Shown: positions 26,829 through 36,278, counted from the first letter of the stretch. The stretch: 64,000 bases of DNA from Kangsaoukella pontilimi (GCF_009830125.1 NZ_WUPT01000005.1:28842-92841), one strand, 5' to 3'. Numbers and translations are program-made. Notes: a model not told the origin generated them from the sequence alone.

Positions 26829-27850
26829 TCCGCGGCGGTCTGGAAGGACCCGAAGGCTTCGCCGACGGCGCGGGCCACACGGGCGCCGGACCCGGCATCG
26901 TCGAGCGGGTCGCGCCGCAGGCGGTGCGACAGCGCGATCGGGGCGAGACGGCGCAGATGCGCCCGCGACACGCGGTCGTCATCCTCGAATGCGGCAAGCG
27001 CGCGGGCGGCGCGCAGCAGGACGAGTTCGCCGCGCAGGCCGTCCGAGCCGAGCGCCATGCAGAGGAGGCTGGCGTCCCTGAGCGCGTCCTCGGGCGTCTC
27101 GGTCGCTGACAGCCGCTCGCGCGCCGCAAGGATACGGTTTCTCAGCTTGGTATCGGCGCTGCGCCAGCGTTTCATGAACTTCACGGTGTCGTTTTCATAG
27201 GCCTGCCGACGGCGGATAACCTCGACCCGTTCTTCTATGTCGGAGGGGGTCTCGACCGTCACCGACAGACCGAACCGGTCCAGAAGCTGGGGTCTGAGAT
27301 CGCCTTCTTCCGGGTTGCCTGACCCGACCAGGACAAAACGCGAAGGGTGCCGGATCGACATGCCTTCGCGCTCGACCACGTTCTCGCCCGACTGCGCCAC
27401 GTCCAAGAGCAGATCGACGATATGGTCCTCCAGCAGATTGACCTCGTCGATATAGAGGTATCCGCGATTGGCGCGCGCCAGAAGGCCGGGCTGGAACGCC
27501 TTTTCCCCCCGGCTGAGCGCGCGTTCGATGTCGAGCGCGCCAAGGACGCGATCCTCGGTGACGCCGAGCGGCAGGTCGATCACGGGCGTCGGGCGTTTCA
27601 CGATGCGGGTCGAGCGGACCTCGGCCCAGTCGGGACAAGACGCCGGGTCCGGCGCGTTCACCGGGCAGCCCTCGACGGTGTCTATCTGGGGCAGAAGCCC
27701 CGCCAGACCGCGGACCGCGGTGGATTTGCCGGTGCCGCGATCGCCGAAGACGAGGACGCCGCCGATGCCGGGATCGACCGCGGTCAGGATCATGGCAAGG
27801 CGCATGTCCTCCTGTCCGACGATGGCGGAAAACGGGTAAGGCTGCTTCAT
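26825..27850 (-). CDS. bchI: Magnesium chelatase ATPase subunit I
   Basis: 341 residues from MKQPYPFSAIVGQEDM; the frame stays open upstream into crtA but that is not family-like. AAA+ features: Walker A GDRGTGKST, Walker B region YLYIDEVNLLEDH, the sensor-1 VGSGNPEEGD and an arginine-rich C-terminal lid. It is the motor of Mg chelatase, the first committed step of bacteriochlorophyll synthesis. The ATG overlaps the crtA stop. Confidence 0.96.
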   Translation of the reverse strand: MKQPYPFSAIVGQEDMRLAMILTAVDPGIGGVLVFGDRGTGKSTAVRGLAGLLPQIDTVEGCPVNAPDPASCPDWAEVRSTRIVKRPTPVIDLPLGVTEDRVLGALDIERALSRGEKAFQPGLLARANRGYLYIDEVNLLEDHIVDLLLDVAQSGENVVEREGMSIRHPSRFVLVGSGNPEEGDLRPQLLDRFGLSVTVETPSDIEERVEVIRRRQAYENDTVKFMKRWRSADTKLRNRILAARERLSATETPEDALRDASLLCMALGSDGLRGELVLLRAARALAAFEDDDRVSRAHLRRLAPIALSHRLRRDPLDDAGSGARVARAVGEAFGSFQTAAE

Positions 27851-28557
27851 GCCGCAGTCCTTTCTGATTGGGCGAGGGGGTTCATGCCGGCCCAGGTGCC
27901 GGTGGCCCCCAGCACCTGAAACCTCGCGTAGAGTTCTTCGCGGAACCATCCGCCTTCGCGTACGCGCCGGATGGCCTCCGCATGGGGGCCGCCGGCGCGG
28001 GCGAACTCGAACATGCTCTTTGCGTCGGGCCAGATCGAGAACGTCACCTGGTGCAGGAAAGGCACCTCACCGATGCCGATCTTGAAGAGAACGTCCCTGT
28101 TCCGGCCGATGGCCGCGCTGATCGCTGGTTCCTGTCCCCAGAAATGCCTGAGCGCGGTGGGCTTGATCGTCGCCCGCGTGAGCGCGGCCAGCGGGCCGTC
28201 GCGCCGCGTTTCAGTCTCTGAAAAAGGGGCTTTGCCAGACCATTCGCCCCGCGCGCTCAGCGTCGACAGGAAAACGGTCCAGCTTTCCGAGGCGTGCGAT
28301 CTCCAGCGCGTGTAGACGGCTGCCGCGTCGATTGCGCGGCGCGCGCTGTCCTCGTCCTTCCAGACCGCCAGAATGGCCCAGACGGCAGTGTTGGGCTTGG
28401 GCGTGAAGCCTTCGCCCACCCCCGATCCGCAGAGCTTCCAGAAGGTGACATCCGGCATCCGGGCAAAATCAAGCCGCGCCGCACCCATCTGGCCCAGGAC
28501 CCAGACGCGCGCCAGAACCGAATCGAATCGGAAAAAGCTCACGGAAACGGTTTGAAT
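27847..28557 (-). CDS. crtA: Spheroidene monooxygenase CrtA
   Basis: About 236 residues. Family features: SFFRFDSVLARVWVLGQMG at the N-terminus and the haem/oxygenase core (TPKPNTAVWAILAVW, FLHQVTFSIWPDAKSM). It adds the 2-keto group to spheroidene under oxic conditions, giving spheroidenone. The start is uncertain: no ATG exists, an in-frame TTG lies at 28575 and a GTG at 28542. I place it at an ATT (28557) because GGAG sits 7 bases upstream and the protein would then begin (M)QTVSVSFFRF, as family members do. First gene of the minus operon with bchIDO. Confidence 0.88.
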   Translation of the reverse strand: MQTVSVSFFRFDSVLARVWVLGQMGAARLDFARMPDVTFWKLCGSGVGEGFTPKPNTAVWAILAVWKDEDSARRAIDAAAVYTRWRSHASESWTVFLSTLSARGEWSGKAPFSETETRRDGPLAALTRATIKPTALRHFWGQEPAISAAIGRNRDVLFKIGIGEVPFLHQVTFSIWPDAKSMFEFARAGGPHAEAIRRVREGGWFREELYARFQVLGATGTWAGMNPLAQSERTAA

Positions 28558-28576
28558 AGCAGCTCTCCACAGCAAC

Positions 28577-28594
28577 TGTCAGGTTAGTGTTACA
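28577..28594. promoter_or_regulatory. PpsR/CrtJ operator, crtA side
   Basis: TGTCAGGTTAGTGTTACA matches the PpsR/CrtJ consensus TGT-N12-ACA exactly and lies just upstream of crtA. PpsR represses photosynthesis genes in the presence of oxygen; the repressor gene is in this cluster. Confidence 0.8.
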
Positions 28595-28651
28595 CGCATG
28601 GACAGTTTTTTGAAGTGAAAACCCAAATATTAGAAGTGGTATAGTCGTAAT

Positions 28652-28669
28652 TGTAAATTTGAATGGACA
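28652..28669. promoter_or_regulatory. PpsR/CrtJ operator, crtI side
   Basis: TGTAAATTTGAATGGACA fits TGT-N12-ACA exactly. It is 75 bases from the crtA-side site (about seven helical turns) and 32 bases upstream of the crtI start, so a tetramer could bridge both and silence the divergent promoters together. Confidence 0.8.
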
Positions 28670-28701
28670 GTGTATCGTTCAGGAATGATGGAGTGCCTCG
28701 C

Positions 28702-30234
28702 ATGAAGAGCCCCGCTGGGAACAGAGCGGTCGTGATCGGCGCGGGCCTTGGCGGGCTTGCCGCTGCGATGCGCCTTGGCGCGAAGGGTTGGTCGGTGACG
28801 GTCATCGACCGGCTGGACAGTCCGGGCGGGCGCGGCTCGGCTCTCACGCGCGACGGGTACCGCTTCGATCTGGGCCCGACCATCGTGACTGTGCCGCAGG
28901 TCTTTCGCGATCTCTTCCGTGCCGTTGGCCGCGATTTTGACAGTGAGGTCGATCTGAGGGCGCTCGATCCCTTCTACGAGATCCGCTGGCCCGATGGTTC
29001 GCACTTCACCGCGCGCGGCTCGACCGAGGCGATGGTGGAGGAGGTGCGACGTCTGTCGCCCGGTGACGTCAAAGGCTATCTGGCGTTCCTCAGGGATGCC
29101 GAGCGCCGCTATGTCGTGGGCTTCGAAGGCATGGTTGCCAAGCCCATGCACCGGTTCCGCGAGACGGCCAAGGTGCTGCCGGAATTCGCAGTCCTCCGCG
29201 CCGACCGCTCGATCCTTGGACTGGCGCGCAAGAGGGTCCGGGACGAGCGGCTGCGCATGGCGCTCAGCTTTCATCCGCTCTTCATCGGGGGCGATCCGCG
29301 TCATGTGACGTCGATGTACGCGCTTGTCAGCCATCTCGAAAAGGAATTCGGCGTCCATTACGCCATCGGCGGCGTTGCCGCGATTGCAAGCGCCATGGCG
29401 CGCGCCGTTGTGGGGCAGGGGGGGCGTCTGCGCTATGAAGCGACGGTGTCCCGCATCCGGACCGAGAACGGGCGCGCCACGGGTGTCGAGCTGGACACGG
29501 GCGAGGTCATCGACGCCGATCTGGTCGTGTCCAATGCCGATGCCGGGCATACGTATCAGAACCTCTTGTCCGACCGCGCCAAGCGCCGCTGGTCGCCCGC
29601 GAAGCTGAGCCGGACGAAATGGTCCATGGGTCTGTTCGTCTGGTATTTCGGAACGTCCGGCACGCGGGCCAAGTGGCAGGATGTGGGACATCACACGATT
29701 CTGTCCGGCCCACGCTACGAGGGGCTGCTGGACGACATCTTCACACGCGGGCGGCTGGCCGAGGATATGAGCCTCTACGTCCATCGCCCATCGGTGACCG
29801 ACCCGACGGTCGCGCCCTCGGGCGACGATGCGTTCTATGTGCTGTCTCCGGTGCCGCATCTGGGCCATGCCGATCCGGTGGACTGGTCGCGACAGGCCGA
29901 GAGCTATCGCGCCTCCGTTCTGGCGACGCTGGAAGAGCGTCTGTTGCCGGGTCTGTCCAGTCACCTGACCGTGTCTGAGGTCTTCACGCCCGAGACCTTC
30001 CGCGACCGCTACCTGTCGCCCCATGGCTGCGGGTTCTCGATCGAGCCGCGTATCCTGCAATCGGCCTGGTTCCGACCGCACAATGTCAGCGAAGAGCTTG
30101 ACGGTCTCTACCTTGTGGGCGCCGGGACCCATCCGGGCGCGGGGCTGCCCGGCGTCGTGTCGTCAGCCGAGGTACTGGAAAAGCTCGTCCCCGACATGCG
30201 TGGACACGAGACCCCAAGGATGGCCGCAGAATGA
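28702..30234 (+). CDS. crtI: Phytoene desaturase CrtI
   Basis: 510 residues from the ATG at 28702, which has GGAG 8 bases upstream. An earlier in-frame ATG at 28663 falls within the PpsR site and is unlikely. N-terminal FAD-binding motif VIGAGLGGLAAAMRLGAKG with the downstream PGGRG, and the C-terminal CrtI signature YLVGAGTHPGAGLPGV. It converts phytoene to neurosporene (three desaturations in Rhodobacter-type enzymes) at the membrane. The stop overlaps the crtB start. Confidence 0.95.
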   Translation: MKSPAGNRAVVIGAGLGGLAAAMRLGAKGWSVTVIDRLDSPGGRGSALTRDGYRFDLGPTIVTVPQVFRDLFRAVGRDFDSEVDLRALDPFYEIRWPDGSHFTARGSTEAMVEEVRRLSPGDVKGYLAFLRDAERRYVVGFEGMVAKPMHRFRETAKVLPEFAVLRADRSILGLARKRVRDERLRMALSFHPLFIGGDPRHVTSMYALVSHLEKEFGVHYAIGGVAAIASAMARAVVGQGGRLRYEATVSRIRTENGRATGVELDTGEVIDADLVVSNADAGHTYQNLLSDRAKRRWSPAKLSRTKWSMGLFVWYFGTSGTRAKWQDVGHHTILSGPRYEGLLDDIFTRGRLAEDMSLYVHRPSVTDPTVAPSGDDAFYVLSPVPHLGHADPVDWSRQAESYRASVLATLEERLLPGLSSHLTVSEVFTPETFRDRYLSPHGCGFSIEPRILQSAWFRPHNVSEELDGLYLVGAGTHPGAGLPGVVSSAEVLEKLVPDMRGHETPRMAAE

Positions 30235-31268
30235 TCAATCCGCGCGACCTGCATATCTGCCGCGACGCGATCCGCCAGGGTTCGCTGTCCTTCTACGCCG
30301 CGTCCAAGCTGTTGCCGGCAAAGGTCCGCGACCCGGCGCTGGCGCTTTATGCCTTCTGCCGGCTGGCCGATGACGCGGTCGACCTGCATGACGAGAAGAT
30401 TTCCGCGGTCCTCCGGCTTCGCGACCGGCTGGATGCGATCTATGAGGGGCGGCCCAATGATGCGGCCGCCGATCGGGCCTTTGCCGCCGTGGTCGAGATG
30501 CACGAGATGCCCAAGGCGCTGCCCGACGCGCTGCTCGAAGGGCTCGCCTGGGACGCGCAGGAGCGGCGTTATCGCTCGCTCTCGGGGGTGATCGACTATT
30601 CCGCCCGGGTGGCCGCCGCCGTTGGTGCCATGATGTCGGTGCTCATGGGTGTCCGTGACGCCGATGCCCTGGCGCGCGCCTGCGACCTTGGCGTCGCGAT
30701 GCAGTTGACGAACATCGCCCGCGACGTGGGCGAGGACGCGCGCGCCGGGCGTATCTATCTGCCACTCGACTGGCTGGACGCCGAGCATATCGCGCCCGAG
30801 GCGTTCCTTGCCGACCCGGTGCCAGATGACCGTATCCGCCGGTTGGTGCAGCGCCTTCTGCGCGAGGCGGATCGTCTTTATGCCCGGTCCGAGGCCGGAA
30901 TAGCGGCGCTGCCCTTGTCGGTGCGGCCCGGCATCTTTGCCGCGCGGCATGTCTATGCCGGGATCGGGGCCGCCATCGCGAAGAACGGTCACGACACGAT
31001 CAGTTACCGCGCGCGGACATACAAATCGCAGAAGATCGGCTGGCTCGCGCTGGCAACGCTGAGGTCCGGTGTCACCACCGTCATGCCGCGCTCGGCGGTC
31101 CTGCACGCGCAGCCCCTGCCGGAATGCGCCTTCCTCGTCTCGGCTGCCGCGCGCCCCGTCGCGCGCGGGTCCGCCTGGGGCGACGGGCGCAGCGGCGCGC
31201 TGTTGTCGATCCTTGCGGATCTGGAGGCGCGCGATCAGTCGAGAAAGCTGGATCGCCTCGGCGCTTGA
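30231..31268 (+). CDS. crtB: Phytoene synthase CrtB
   Basis: 345 residues. Substrate/metal motifs are FCRLADDAVD (DxxxD) and MQLTNIARDVGEDARAGR. It condenses two geranylgeranyl diphosphates to phytoene, the entry to carotenoids. The 4-base overlap with crtI couples the two. Confidence 0.95.
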   Translation: MINPRDLHICRDAIRQGSLSFYAASKLLPAKVRDPALALYAFCRLADDAVDLHDEKISAVLRLRDRLDAIYEGRPNDAAADRAFAAVVEMHEMPKALPDALLEGLAWDAQERRYRSLSGVIDYSARVAAAVGAMMSVLMGVRDADALARACDLGVAMQLTNIARDVGEDARAGRIYLPLDWLDAEHIAPEAFLADPVPDDRIRRLVQRLLREADRLYARSEAGIAALPLSVRPGIFAARHVYAGIGAAIAKNGHDTISYRARTYKSQKIGWLALATLRSGVTTVMPRSAVLHAQPLPECAFLVSAAARPVARGSAWGDGRSGALLSILADLEARDQSRKLDRLGA

Positions 31269-31283
31269 GCTAGGTCACAAGTC

Positions 31284-31733
31284 ATGGATTGGTCGCTGTT
31301 CTTCATCTTCTTCCTTGGCTGCTGTGCGGCGGCCTCGACCGGTGCCCTGTTTCAGCCGGGCGACTGGTATGACGGTCTGGACAAGCCCGCCTGGACGCCG
31401 CCCGACTGGGTGTTTCCGGTCACCTGGACCGTCCTCTACATTTCCATGGCAATCGCTGCGGCGCGGGTTGCGGTGCTGGACGGTTCTGCCCATGCGATGG
31501 CCTTCTTCGCCGCGCAACTGGCCTTCAACACGCTCTGGACGCCGATTTTCTTCGGCCTGCACCGGATGGGGGCGGGGATGATCGTGATCCTGTGTCTCTG
31601 GGCGACGGTGGCGGCGACGATGCTGGCCTTCTTCGCGCTCGACACTTTGGCGGGGGCGCTTTTCGTGCCCTACCTGATCTGGGTGACGATCGCCTCGGCG
31701 CTGAATTTTTCGGTCTGGCGCCGGAACAACTAG
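31284..31733 (+). CDS. tspO: TspO/MBR family protein (CrtK)
   Basis: 149 residues with five predicted membrane helices and family landmarks PAWTPPDWVFPVTWTVLY and AFNTLWTPIFFGLH. TspO is an outer-membrane tetrapyrrole/oxygen-responsive protein that modulates photosynthesis gene expression in Rhodobacter, apparently by exporting porphyrin intermediates. It sits 15 bases after crtB. Its stop and the convergent crtC stop share a CTAG at 31730-31733. Confidence 0.93.
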   Translation: MDWSLFFIFFLGCCAAASTGALFQPGDWYDGLDKPAWTPPDWVFPVTWTVLYISMAIAAARVAVLDGSAHAMAFFAAQLAFNTLWTPIFFGLHRMGAGMIVILCLWATVAATMLAFFALDTLAGALFVPYLIWVTIASALNFSVWRRNN

Positions 31734-32671
31734 TCGTCGAAGCGCCAGCCCGCGCGGCGGGGCACCCGGACGGCCAGCATCGGCATCAGCCACGGCCCGC
31801 GGAACCGGTTCAGGTCAAGCGCCTCGTGCACGCCCTCGGTTTCTTCTCCATTCAGTTGCGTCCGGACGACCGCGCGCGTGTAGAACGGCGCATCCAGCAT
31901 CGCCTTGACCTGCCGGGGCCGATAGCCCGGATCGGCCCGCGTCTCGCGCCGGACGGCCCAGAGCGAACGTGCGAAGCGGGTGTTCGGCGGCGCGTCCACG
32001 TCGACGATGTCGCCTGTTGGCGTGAAGCCGACGCCCACAGCGAGCTTCGAGCCGTCGCGCAGCGTGGCGTCATAGAAGCAGGCCGCGCCGTCCTTCAGCG
32101 GATAGCGGCCCCATGTCCAGTAATCGAAATCCTGCTCCAGCGCCCGCGTCCCGAAATTGGCGTCGAAATAGCCGTGCCCGCTCCATCGCCAGCCTTTGCC
32201 GAGGTCCACGTCGATCCGCGACGTGGGCGCGAAGGGCCGCCAGATATGGGTGCCGTCGGCAGTCAGCGGAAGCTCGACCGAACTGACGCCGGCGGGCGTC
32301 AGAGTAATGCGACCCCGCATCCGGCTGATAAGCGGCAGGGACGAGACCTCGTCGATGTCGATGGTCAGGCGCGCGCCATCCCAGGTCAGGCTCGACGGAC
32401 CCACGGTGAAGCTGTCGACGGTCTGGCGAAGCGCGGCCGCGCCCCGGTCGGTCATGGCGAAGCGCCCGCCCCGCCCGTAGGTGGCCACGTTGATGCAGCA
32501 GTGGTTCTCGGGGCGTTTCCGGCCCGACCAGCGGTACCAGGGCGAAAAGACCGATCCTATGAAGGCGATGACCGAGACGGCGTAGTCGCCGCAATCGGAG
32601 ACTCCGTCGATATACCACCAGGCATAGCCGTTCGGCGGGACGTCGAGGGCGAAGCAAGGTCCGTCACGATC
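31730..32671 (-). CDS. crtC: Hydroxyneurosporene synthase (1,2-hydratase) CrtC
   Basis: About 313 codons of family-like sequence: LDVPPNGYAWWYIDG, VIAFIGSVFSPWYRWSGRK, NHCCINVATYGRGGRFAMTDRG, then YFDANFGTRALEQDFDYWTW. It hydrates neurosporene or spheroidene intermediates at C-1. The 5' end is unresolved: the family N-terminus begins near 32665, but no ATG, GTG or TTG occurs in this frame there; the first canonical start lies at 32947, inside crtD. The upper bound given is therefore approximate. It overlaps the crtD end by about 100 bases. Confidence 0.85.
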   Translation of the reverse strand, partial: DRDGPCFALDVPPNGYAWWYIDGVSDCGDYAVSVIAFIGSVFSPWYRWSGRKRPENHCCINVATYGRGGRFAMTDRGAAALRQTVDSFTVGPSSLTWDGARLTIDIDEVSSLPLISRMRGRITLTPAGVSSVELPLTADGTHIWRPFAPTSRIDVDLGKGWRWSGHGYFDANFGTRALEQDFDYWTWGRYPLKDGAACFYDATLRDGSKLAVGVGFTPTGDIVDVDAPPNTRFARSLWAVRRETRADPGYRPRQVKAMLDAPFYTRAVVRTQLNGEETEGVHEALDLNRFRGPWLMPMLAVRVPRRAGWRFDD

Positions 32672-34128
32672 GCCTCTGCCGCGTGCTTCCCGGAAAGCGC
32701 CGCCATGGCGATGCCCGCCCCCGGATGGGTCCCGCCCCCCGCCAGGTAGAGACCCTTTATCGGGGTCCGCGCCCGTGGCCGGTCCAGCGCCGCCATCGTC
32801 CCGTGAGGGCTCCGCCCGTAGAGGGAACCGAAGCTCCCCGGGAACAGAGCGTGAAACCCGCCCGGTGTCGTCAGCGCGCTTTCGGTCGGACGCGGGGTGA
32901 AGGTCAGACCATGCCTGGCCAGCTGCGTGAAGACTCGGGTCCGGCATTCGTCTTTCTCCTTCATGTCCGTGGTCTCGGACGGGGCGGCGTTCTCAATGAT
33001 CTCGAAGCGCTCGGGGCCGTCGGGCGGAGGGCCGGCGCCGATCCGGTCCTGCGCGCAGACATAGAGCGTCGGGTCGGCGGGCGCGGCGCCCTTGGCGATC
33101 GGGCCGAACTCATCCTCGGGGTCGGCGCCGAAAAACACGTTGTGATGGGCGAGGTCTGGCCCCTCGGCCCCTGCGGCAAAGGCCCAGACTCTCGCAGACA
33201 GGCTGCGGGGCAGGACGCCCTTGCGCTTGACCGCGCCCCGGACGCCCTCGCCCAGATGCCCGAGCGCCAGCGCCATCGGGTCGCCGTTGAAGACCGCGCC
33301 GTCGCAGGCGATGCGGCGGCCGTCTTCAAGGCAGACGGCGGCGATGCGGCCGGACTGCTGCTCCAGCCGGTCGGCTTTCGTGCCGAAGGTACAGGTGACG
33401 CCAAGACGTTCCGCGAGAGATCGCAGCGCCTCGGCAAGGTGATAGAGGCCGCCCCGCACGCACCAGACGCCCCGCGCCTCGGCTTCCCAGACGAGTTGCA
33501 AGAGTGACGGGGTCTGGTCGGGCATCCCGCCGACATAGGTGGCATAGCGCCCGAAAAGCTGGCGGAGGCGGGGGTCGCGGAACTGCCGGGCGAGGCTTTG
33601 CGCCATGCTGACGCCGGGAAGAAGCGCGGTCAGAAGCTCGGGCTTGCCAAGCGCTGTCAGGGCAAGACGGCTGACGCGCGGCTCGCCGGTCTCCATCATC
33701 GGGGCCTCGAAGGCGGCGAAAAGTGCCTTGGCGCGCGCATCGAAGCGGCGGAAGGCGTCGGCATCGGCGGGGCCGGCCAGTGCGTCGATGGCGGCGGCGT
33801 TCGCCTCGCTGTCCGGCACAAGGTCGAGCGACGAGCCGTCCACCCACCAGTGCCGGGCCAGAAGCGGTTCGCGGACAAGGTCGAGGTGGTCTTCCATCCG
33901 TTCGCCCGCGAGGGCGAACAGAGCGTCGAACTGGTGCCGCATCGTCAGGACCGTCGGGCCTGCGTCGGCGGGGCCCGCGCTGGTGGGCAGGGTCCGCATC
34001 TTGCCGCCGGGATGGTCGTGCGCCTCGATCAGCGTCACGGCGCATCCGGCATGTGCCAGGCGGATGGCCGAGGCGAGGCCCCCCATCCCGGCTCCGATCA
34101 CCACGATATGCGCGCCAGATGCGATCAT
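32557..34128 (-). CDS. crtD: Carotenoid 3,4-desaturase CrtD (methoxyneurosporene dehydrogenase)
   Basis: 523 residues. N-terminal FAD motif VVIGAGMGGLASAIRLAHAG, PGGKMRT, and the C-terminal CrtI/CrtD signature YLAGGGTHPGAGIAMAAL. It introduces the C-3,4 double bond into hydroxylated or methoxylated carotenoids. The last 40 or so residues (Ser/Thr-rich) are read across the start of crtC in another frame and may not be functionally constrained. First gene of the crtDC operon, divergent from crtEF. Confidence 0.93.
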   Translation of the reverse strand: MIASGAHIVVIGAGMGGLASAIRLAHAGCAVTLIEAHDHPGGKMRTLPTSAGPADAGPTVLTMRHQFDALFALAGERMEDHLDLVREPLLARHWWVDGSSLDLVPDSEANAAAIDALAGPADADAFRRFDARAKALFAAFEAPMMETGEPRVSRLALTALGKPELLTALLPGVSMAQSLARQFRDPRLRQLFGRYATYVGGMPDQTPSLLQLVWEAEARGVWCVRGGLYHLAEALRSLAERLGVTCTFGTKADRLEQQSGRIAAVCLEDGRRIACDGAVFNGDPMALALGHLGEGVRGAVKRKGVLPRSLSARVWAFAAGAEGPDLAHHNVFFGADPEDEFGPIAKGAAPADPTLYVCAQDRIGAGPPPDGPERFEIIENAAPSETTDMKEKDECRTRVFTQLARHGLTFTPRPTESALTTPGGFHALFPGSFGSLYGRSPHGTMAALDRPRARTPIKGLYLAGGGTHPGAGIAMAALSGKHAAEAIVTDLASPSTSRRTAMPGGISTESPIAATTPSRSSPS

Positions 34129-34157
34129 CCGGGAATTGTTGACTCGGGAAGGGCAAC

Positions 34158-34175
34158 TGTCCAGTATAGTTTACA
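34158..34175. promoter_or_regulatory. PpsR/CrtJ operator, crtD-crtE region (1)
   Basis: TGTCCAGTATAGTTTACA fits TGT-N12-ACA exactly, 30 bases upstream of crtD and paired with a second site 24 bases away. Confidence 0.8.
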
Positions 34176-34181
34176 CAAACA

Positions 34182-34199
34182 TGTCATTTAATAATGACA
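34182..34199. promoter_or_regulatory. PpsR/CrtJ operator, crtD-crtE region (2)
   Basis: TGTCATTTAATAATGACA is a near-perfect palindrome and an exact TGT-N12-ACA match, 18 bases before the crtE start. With the neighbouring site it can control crtDC and crtEF together. Confidence 0.82.
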
Positions 34200-34216
34200 C
34201 ACAAGCGCGAGGCGCC

Positions 34217-35107
34217 ATGCCACTCCAGACACGTATCGAAGCCGCCATCTCTTCCGCCATCCGGGGCGCGCAGACCGCGCCCGCGCCGGGGCGACTGGCG
34301 GCGGCATTGAATTACGCCGTGACGCCGGGAGGCGCGCGCATCCGCCCGACGATCTTATTGTCGGTGGCCATGGCCTGCGGCGACCGCGACCCGCTGATGG
34401 CGGACCGCGCGGCGGCGGCGCTGGAAATCATGCATTGCGCCAGCCTCGTCCATGATGACCTTCCGGCCTTCGATGACGCCGACATGCGGCGCGGCAAGCC
34501 GTCGGTCCATCGCGCCTTTTCCGAACCTCTGGCGGTTCTGACCGGAGACAGCCTGATCGTGCTGGCCTTCGAGACCATCGCGCGGGGGCCGGGCACCGAT
34601 CCGGCGCGGGCGCTGGAGCTGGTGCTGACGCTGGCCAAACGCACGGGCATGCCGCTTGGCATCTGCGCGGGGCAGGGATGGGAGAGCGAAAGCTCGGTCG
34701 ACCTGTCCGCGTATCACCTTGCCAAGACCGGCGCGCTCTTCATGGCCGCGACCGAGATGGGCGCGGTTGCCGGTGGGCAGGATGCCGAGCCCTGGGCCGA
34801 GCTGGGCGCGCGGATCGGCGAAGCCTTCCAGGTCGCGGACGATCTGCGCGATGCGCTGATGGACGAAGCGTCTCTGGGCAAACCAGCGGGTCAGGACGAC
34901 CTGCATGGCCGCCCGAACGCGGTCACCCAGCTGGGCGTCGAGGGCGCCACGGCGCGGCTGCGCGACATCCTTGCCGGTGCGATTGCTTCGATCCCGTCCT
35001 GTCCGGGCGAGGCGGCGCTGGCGCAGATGGTGCGCAAGACGGCTGACCGGATCATCCCCGAAGCGGCGCAGCACCTCGGGCACCGCTCTTCGGTGCCAGG
35101 TGAGTGA
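34217..35107 (+). CDS. crtE: Geranylgeranyl diphosphate synthase CrtE
   Basis: 296 residues from [12 protein letters not shown], which aligns with the usual CrtE N-terminus; an ATG at 34181 would start at the edge of the PpsR site. The first Asp-rich motif is [11 protein letters not shown] with the following RRGKPS; the second is [11 protein letters not shown]. It makes GGPP for carotenoids and for the bacteriochlorophyll phytyl tail. Start of the long crtEF-bchCXYZ-puf transcription unit. Confidence 0.95.
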   Translation: MPLQTRIEAAISSAIRGAQTAPAPGRLAAALNYAVTPGGARIRPTILLSVAMACGDRDPLMADRAAAALEIMHCASLVHDDLPAFDDADMRRGKPSVHRAFSEPLAVLTGDSLIVLAFETIARGPGTDPARALELVLTLAKRTGMPLGICAGQGWESESSVDLSAYHLAKTGALFMAATEMGAVAGGQDAEPWAELGARIGEAFQVADDLRDALMDEASLGKPAGQDDLHGRPNAVTQLGVEGATARLRDILAGAIASIPSCPGEAALAQMVRKTADRIIPEAAQHLGHRSSVPGE

Positions 35108-36263
35108 TCTTCCCCTCGGCGAGGTCCAGCCGCCATGGCGGGACCAGTCGGTAAGTCTTCGTCAAAGGCTGATGCGGCTTGTGGCATCGCCCGGCTTTCA
35201 GAAATGGGCTGCGCGATTTCCCCTGACACGCCGCGTCACGCGTCGCGAGGGGGAAGAGATCTTCGACCTCGTCGCCGGTTTCGCCCACAGCCAGTGCCTT
35301 GCCGCATTGGTGGAGCTTGGCATCCTGCGCAGGCTTCTCGACAGCCCGGCATCCCTCGATCGACTTGCCCGCGCCGCCGATCTTCGGCCGGATCGCGCGC
35401 GCATTCTGCTGGACGCGGGCGTCGCCCTTGGCCTGATCCGGAAGCTGCCGGACGCCTACGCGATCTCGCGGAAGGGCGCCGCGCTTGCCGGTGTGCCGGG
35501 TCTTGAGGGCATGATCCGCCATCACAGGGTTCTCTATCGCGACCTTGCCGATCCGGTCGCCTTCTTCCGGGGCGAAAGCGACACGGAGCTCAAGCATTTC
35601 TGGCCCTATGTCTTCGGCGCGGGCGCGGCGCAGGATCCCGGGACGGCGCGCCGCTACTCGGAGCTGATGGCCGACAGCCAGAAGCTGGTCGCGGACGAGA
35701 CGCTGGCGGCTGTGTCCCTGTCGGGTGTTTCCCATCTGATGGACGTGGGCGGCGGCACGGGCGCTTTCCTGGCCGAGGCGCTCACCGCCTATCCCGACCT
35801 GAGCGCGACGCTCTTCGATCTGCCCGCCGTGGTGCCCGATGCCCGCGCCCGATTCGAAACGGCCGGGCAAAGCGCCCGTGTACGCATCGTTCCCGGCAGC
35901 TTTCGGGACCAGCCCCTGCCCGAAGGTGCCGACGCCATCTCTCTTGTGAGGGTCCTCTACGACCACGCGGATGAAACGGTGCGCGGCCTCCTGGCCGAGG
36001 TCCGTTCCGCTCTGCCGCCCGGCGGCCGTCTGATCGTGTCCGAGCCGATGGCGGGGGGCGCGCGGCCGACCCGTGCAGGGGATGCCTATTTCGCGCTCTA
36101 TACGCTGGCGATGGAGACCGGGCGCACGCGGTCCGCCGAAGAGGTTTCGGCGCTCATGTCGGCCGCCGGCTTCGAGGATGTCAGGCAGGTCCGGACATCG
36201 CGTCCCTTCGTGACGTCGGTGGTGACCGGTGTCAGGCCGTCTGGCATATCAATGTCTAAATAG
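35100..36263 (+). CDS. crtF: Hydroxyneurosporene O-methyltransferase CrtF
   Basis: 387 residues from a GTG that overlaps the crtE end by 8 bases and gives [13 protein letters not shown]. The N-terminal part is a winged-helix dimerisation domain. The SAM-binding motif is [16 protein letters not shown], followed by [12 protein letters not shown] and [12 protein letters not shown], as in plant-type O-methyltransferases. It adds the 1-methoxy group of spheroidene. The stop codon lies within a PpsR site that faces bchC. Confidence 0.93.
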   Translation: MSDLPLGEVQPPWRDQSVSLRQRLMRLVASPGFQKWAARFPLTRRVTRREGEEIFDLVAGFAHSQCLAALVELGILRRLLDSPASLDRLARAADLRPDRARILLDAGVALGLIRKLPDAYAISRKGAALAGVPGLEGMIRHHRVLYRDLADPVAFFRGESDTELKHFWPYVFGAGAAQDPGTARRYSELMADSQKLVADETLAAVSLSGVSHLMDVGGGTGAFLAEALTAYPDLSATLFDLPAVVPDARARFETAGQSARVRIVPGSFRDQPLPEGADAISLVRVLYDHADETVRGLLAEVRSALPPGGRLIVSEPMAGGARPTRAGDAYFALYTLAMETGRTRSAEEVSALMSAAGFEDVRQVRTSRPFVTSVVTGVRPSGISMSK

Positions 36264-36270
36264 ATTGACA
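36253..36270. promoter_or_regulatory. PpsR/CrtJ operator, bchC promoter (1)
   Basis: TGTCTAAATAGATTGACA fits TGT-N12-ACA exactly, overlaps the crtF stop, and its right end is a consensus -35 hexamer TTGACA (36265-36270) that could serve bchC. Confidence 0.8.
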
Positions 36271-36278
36271 CCTAAGAC

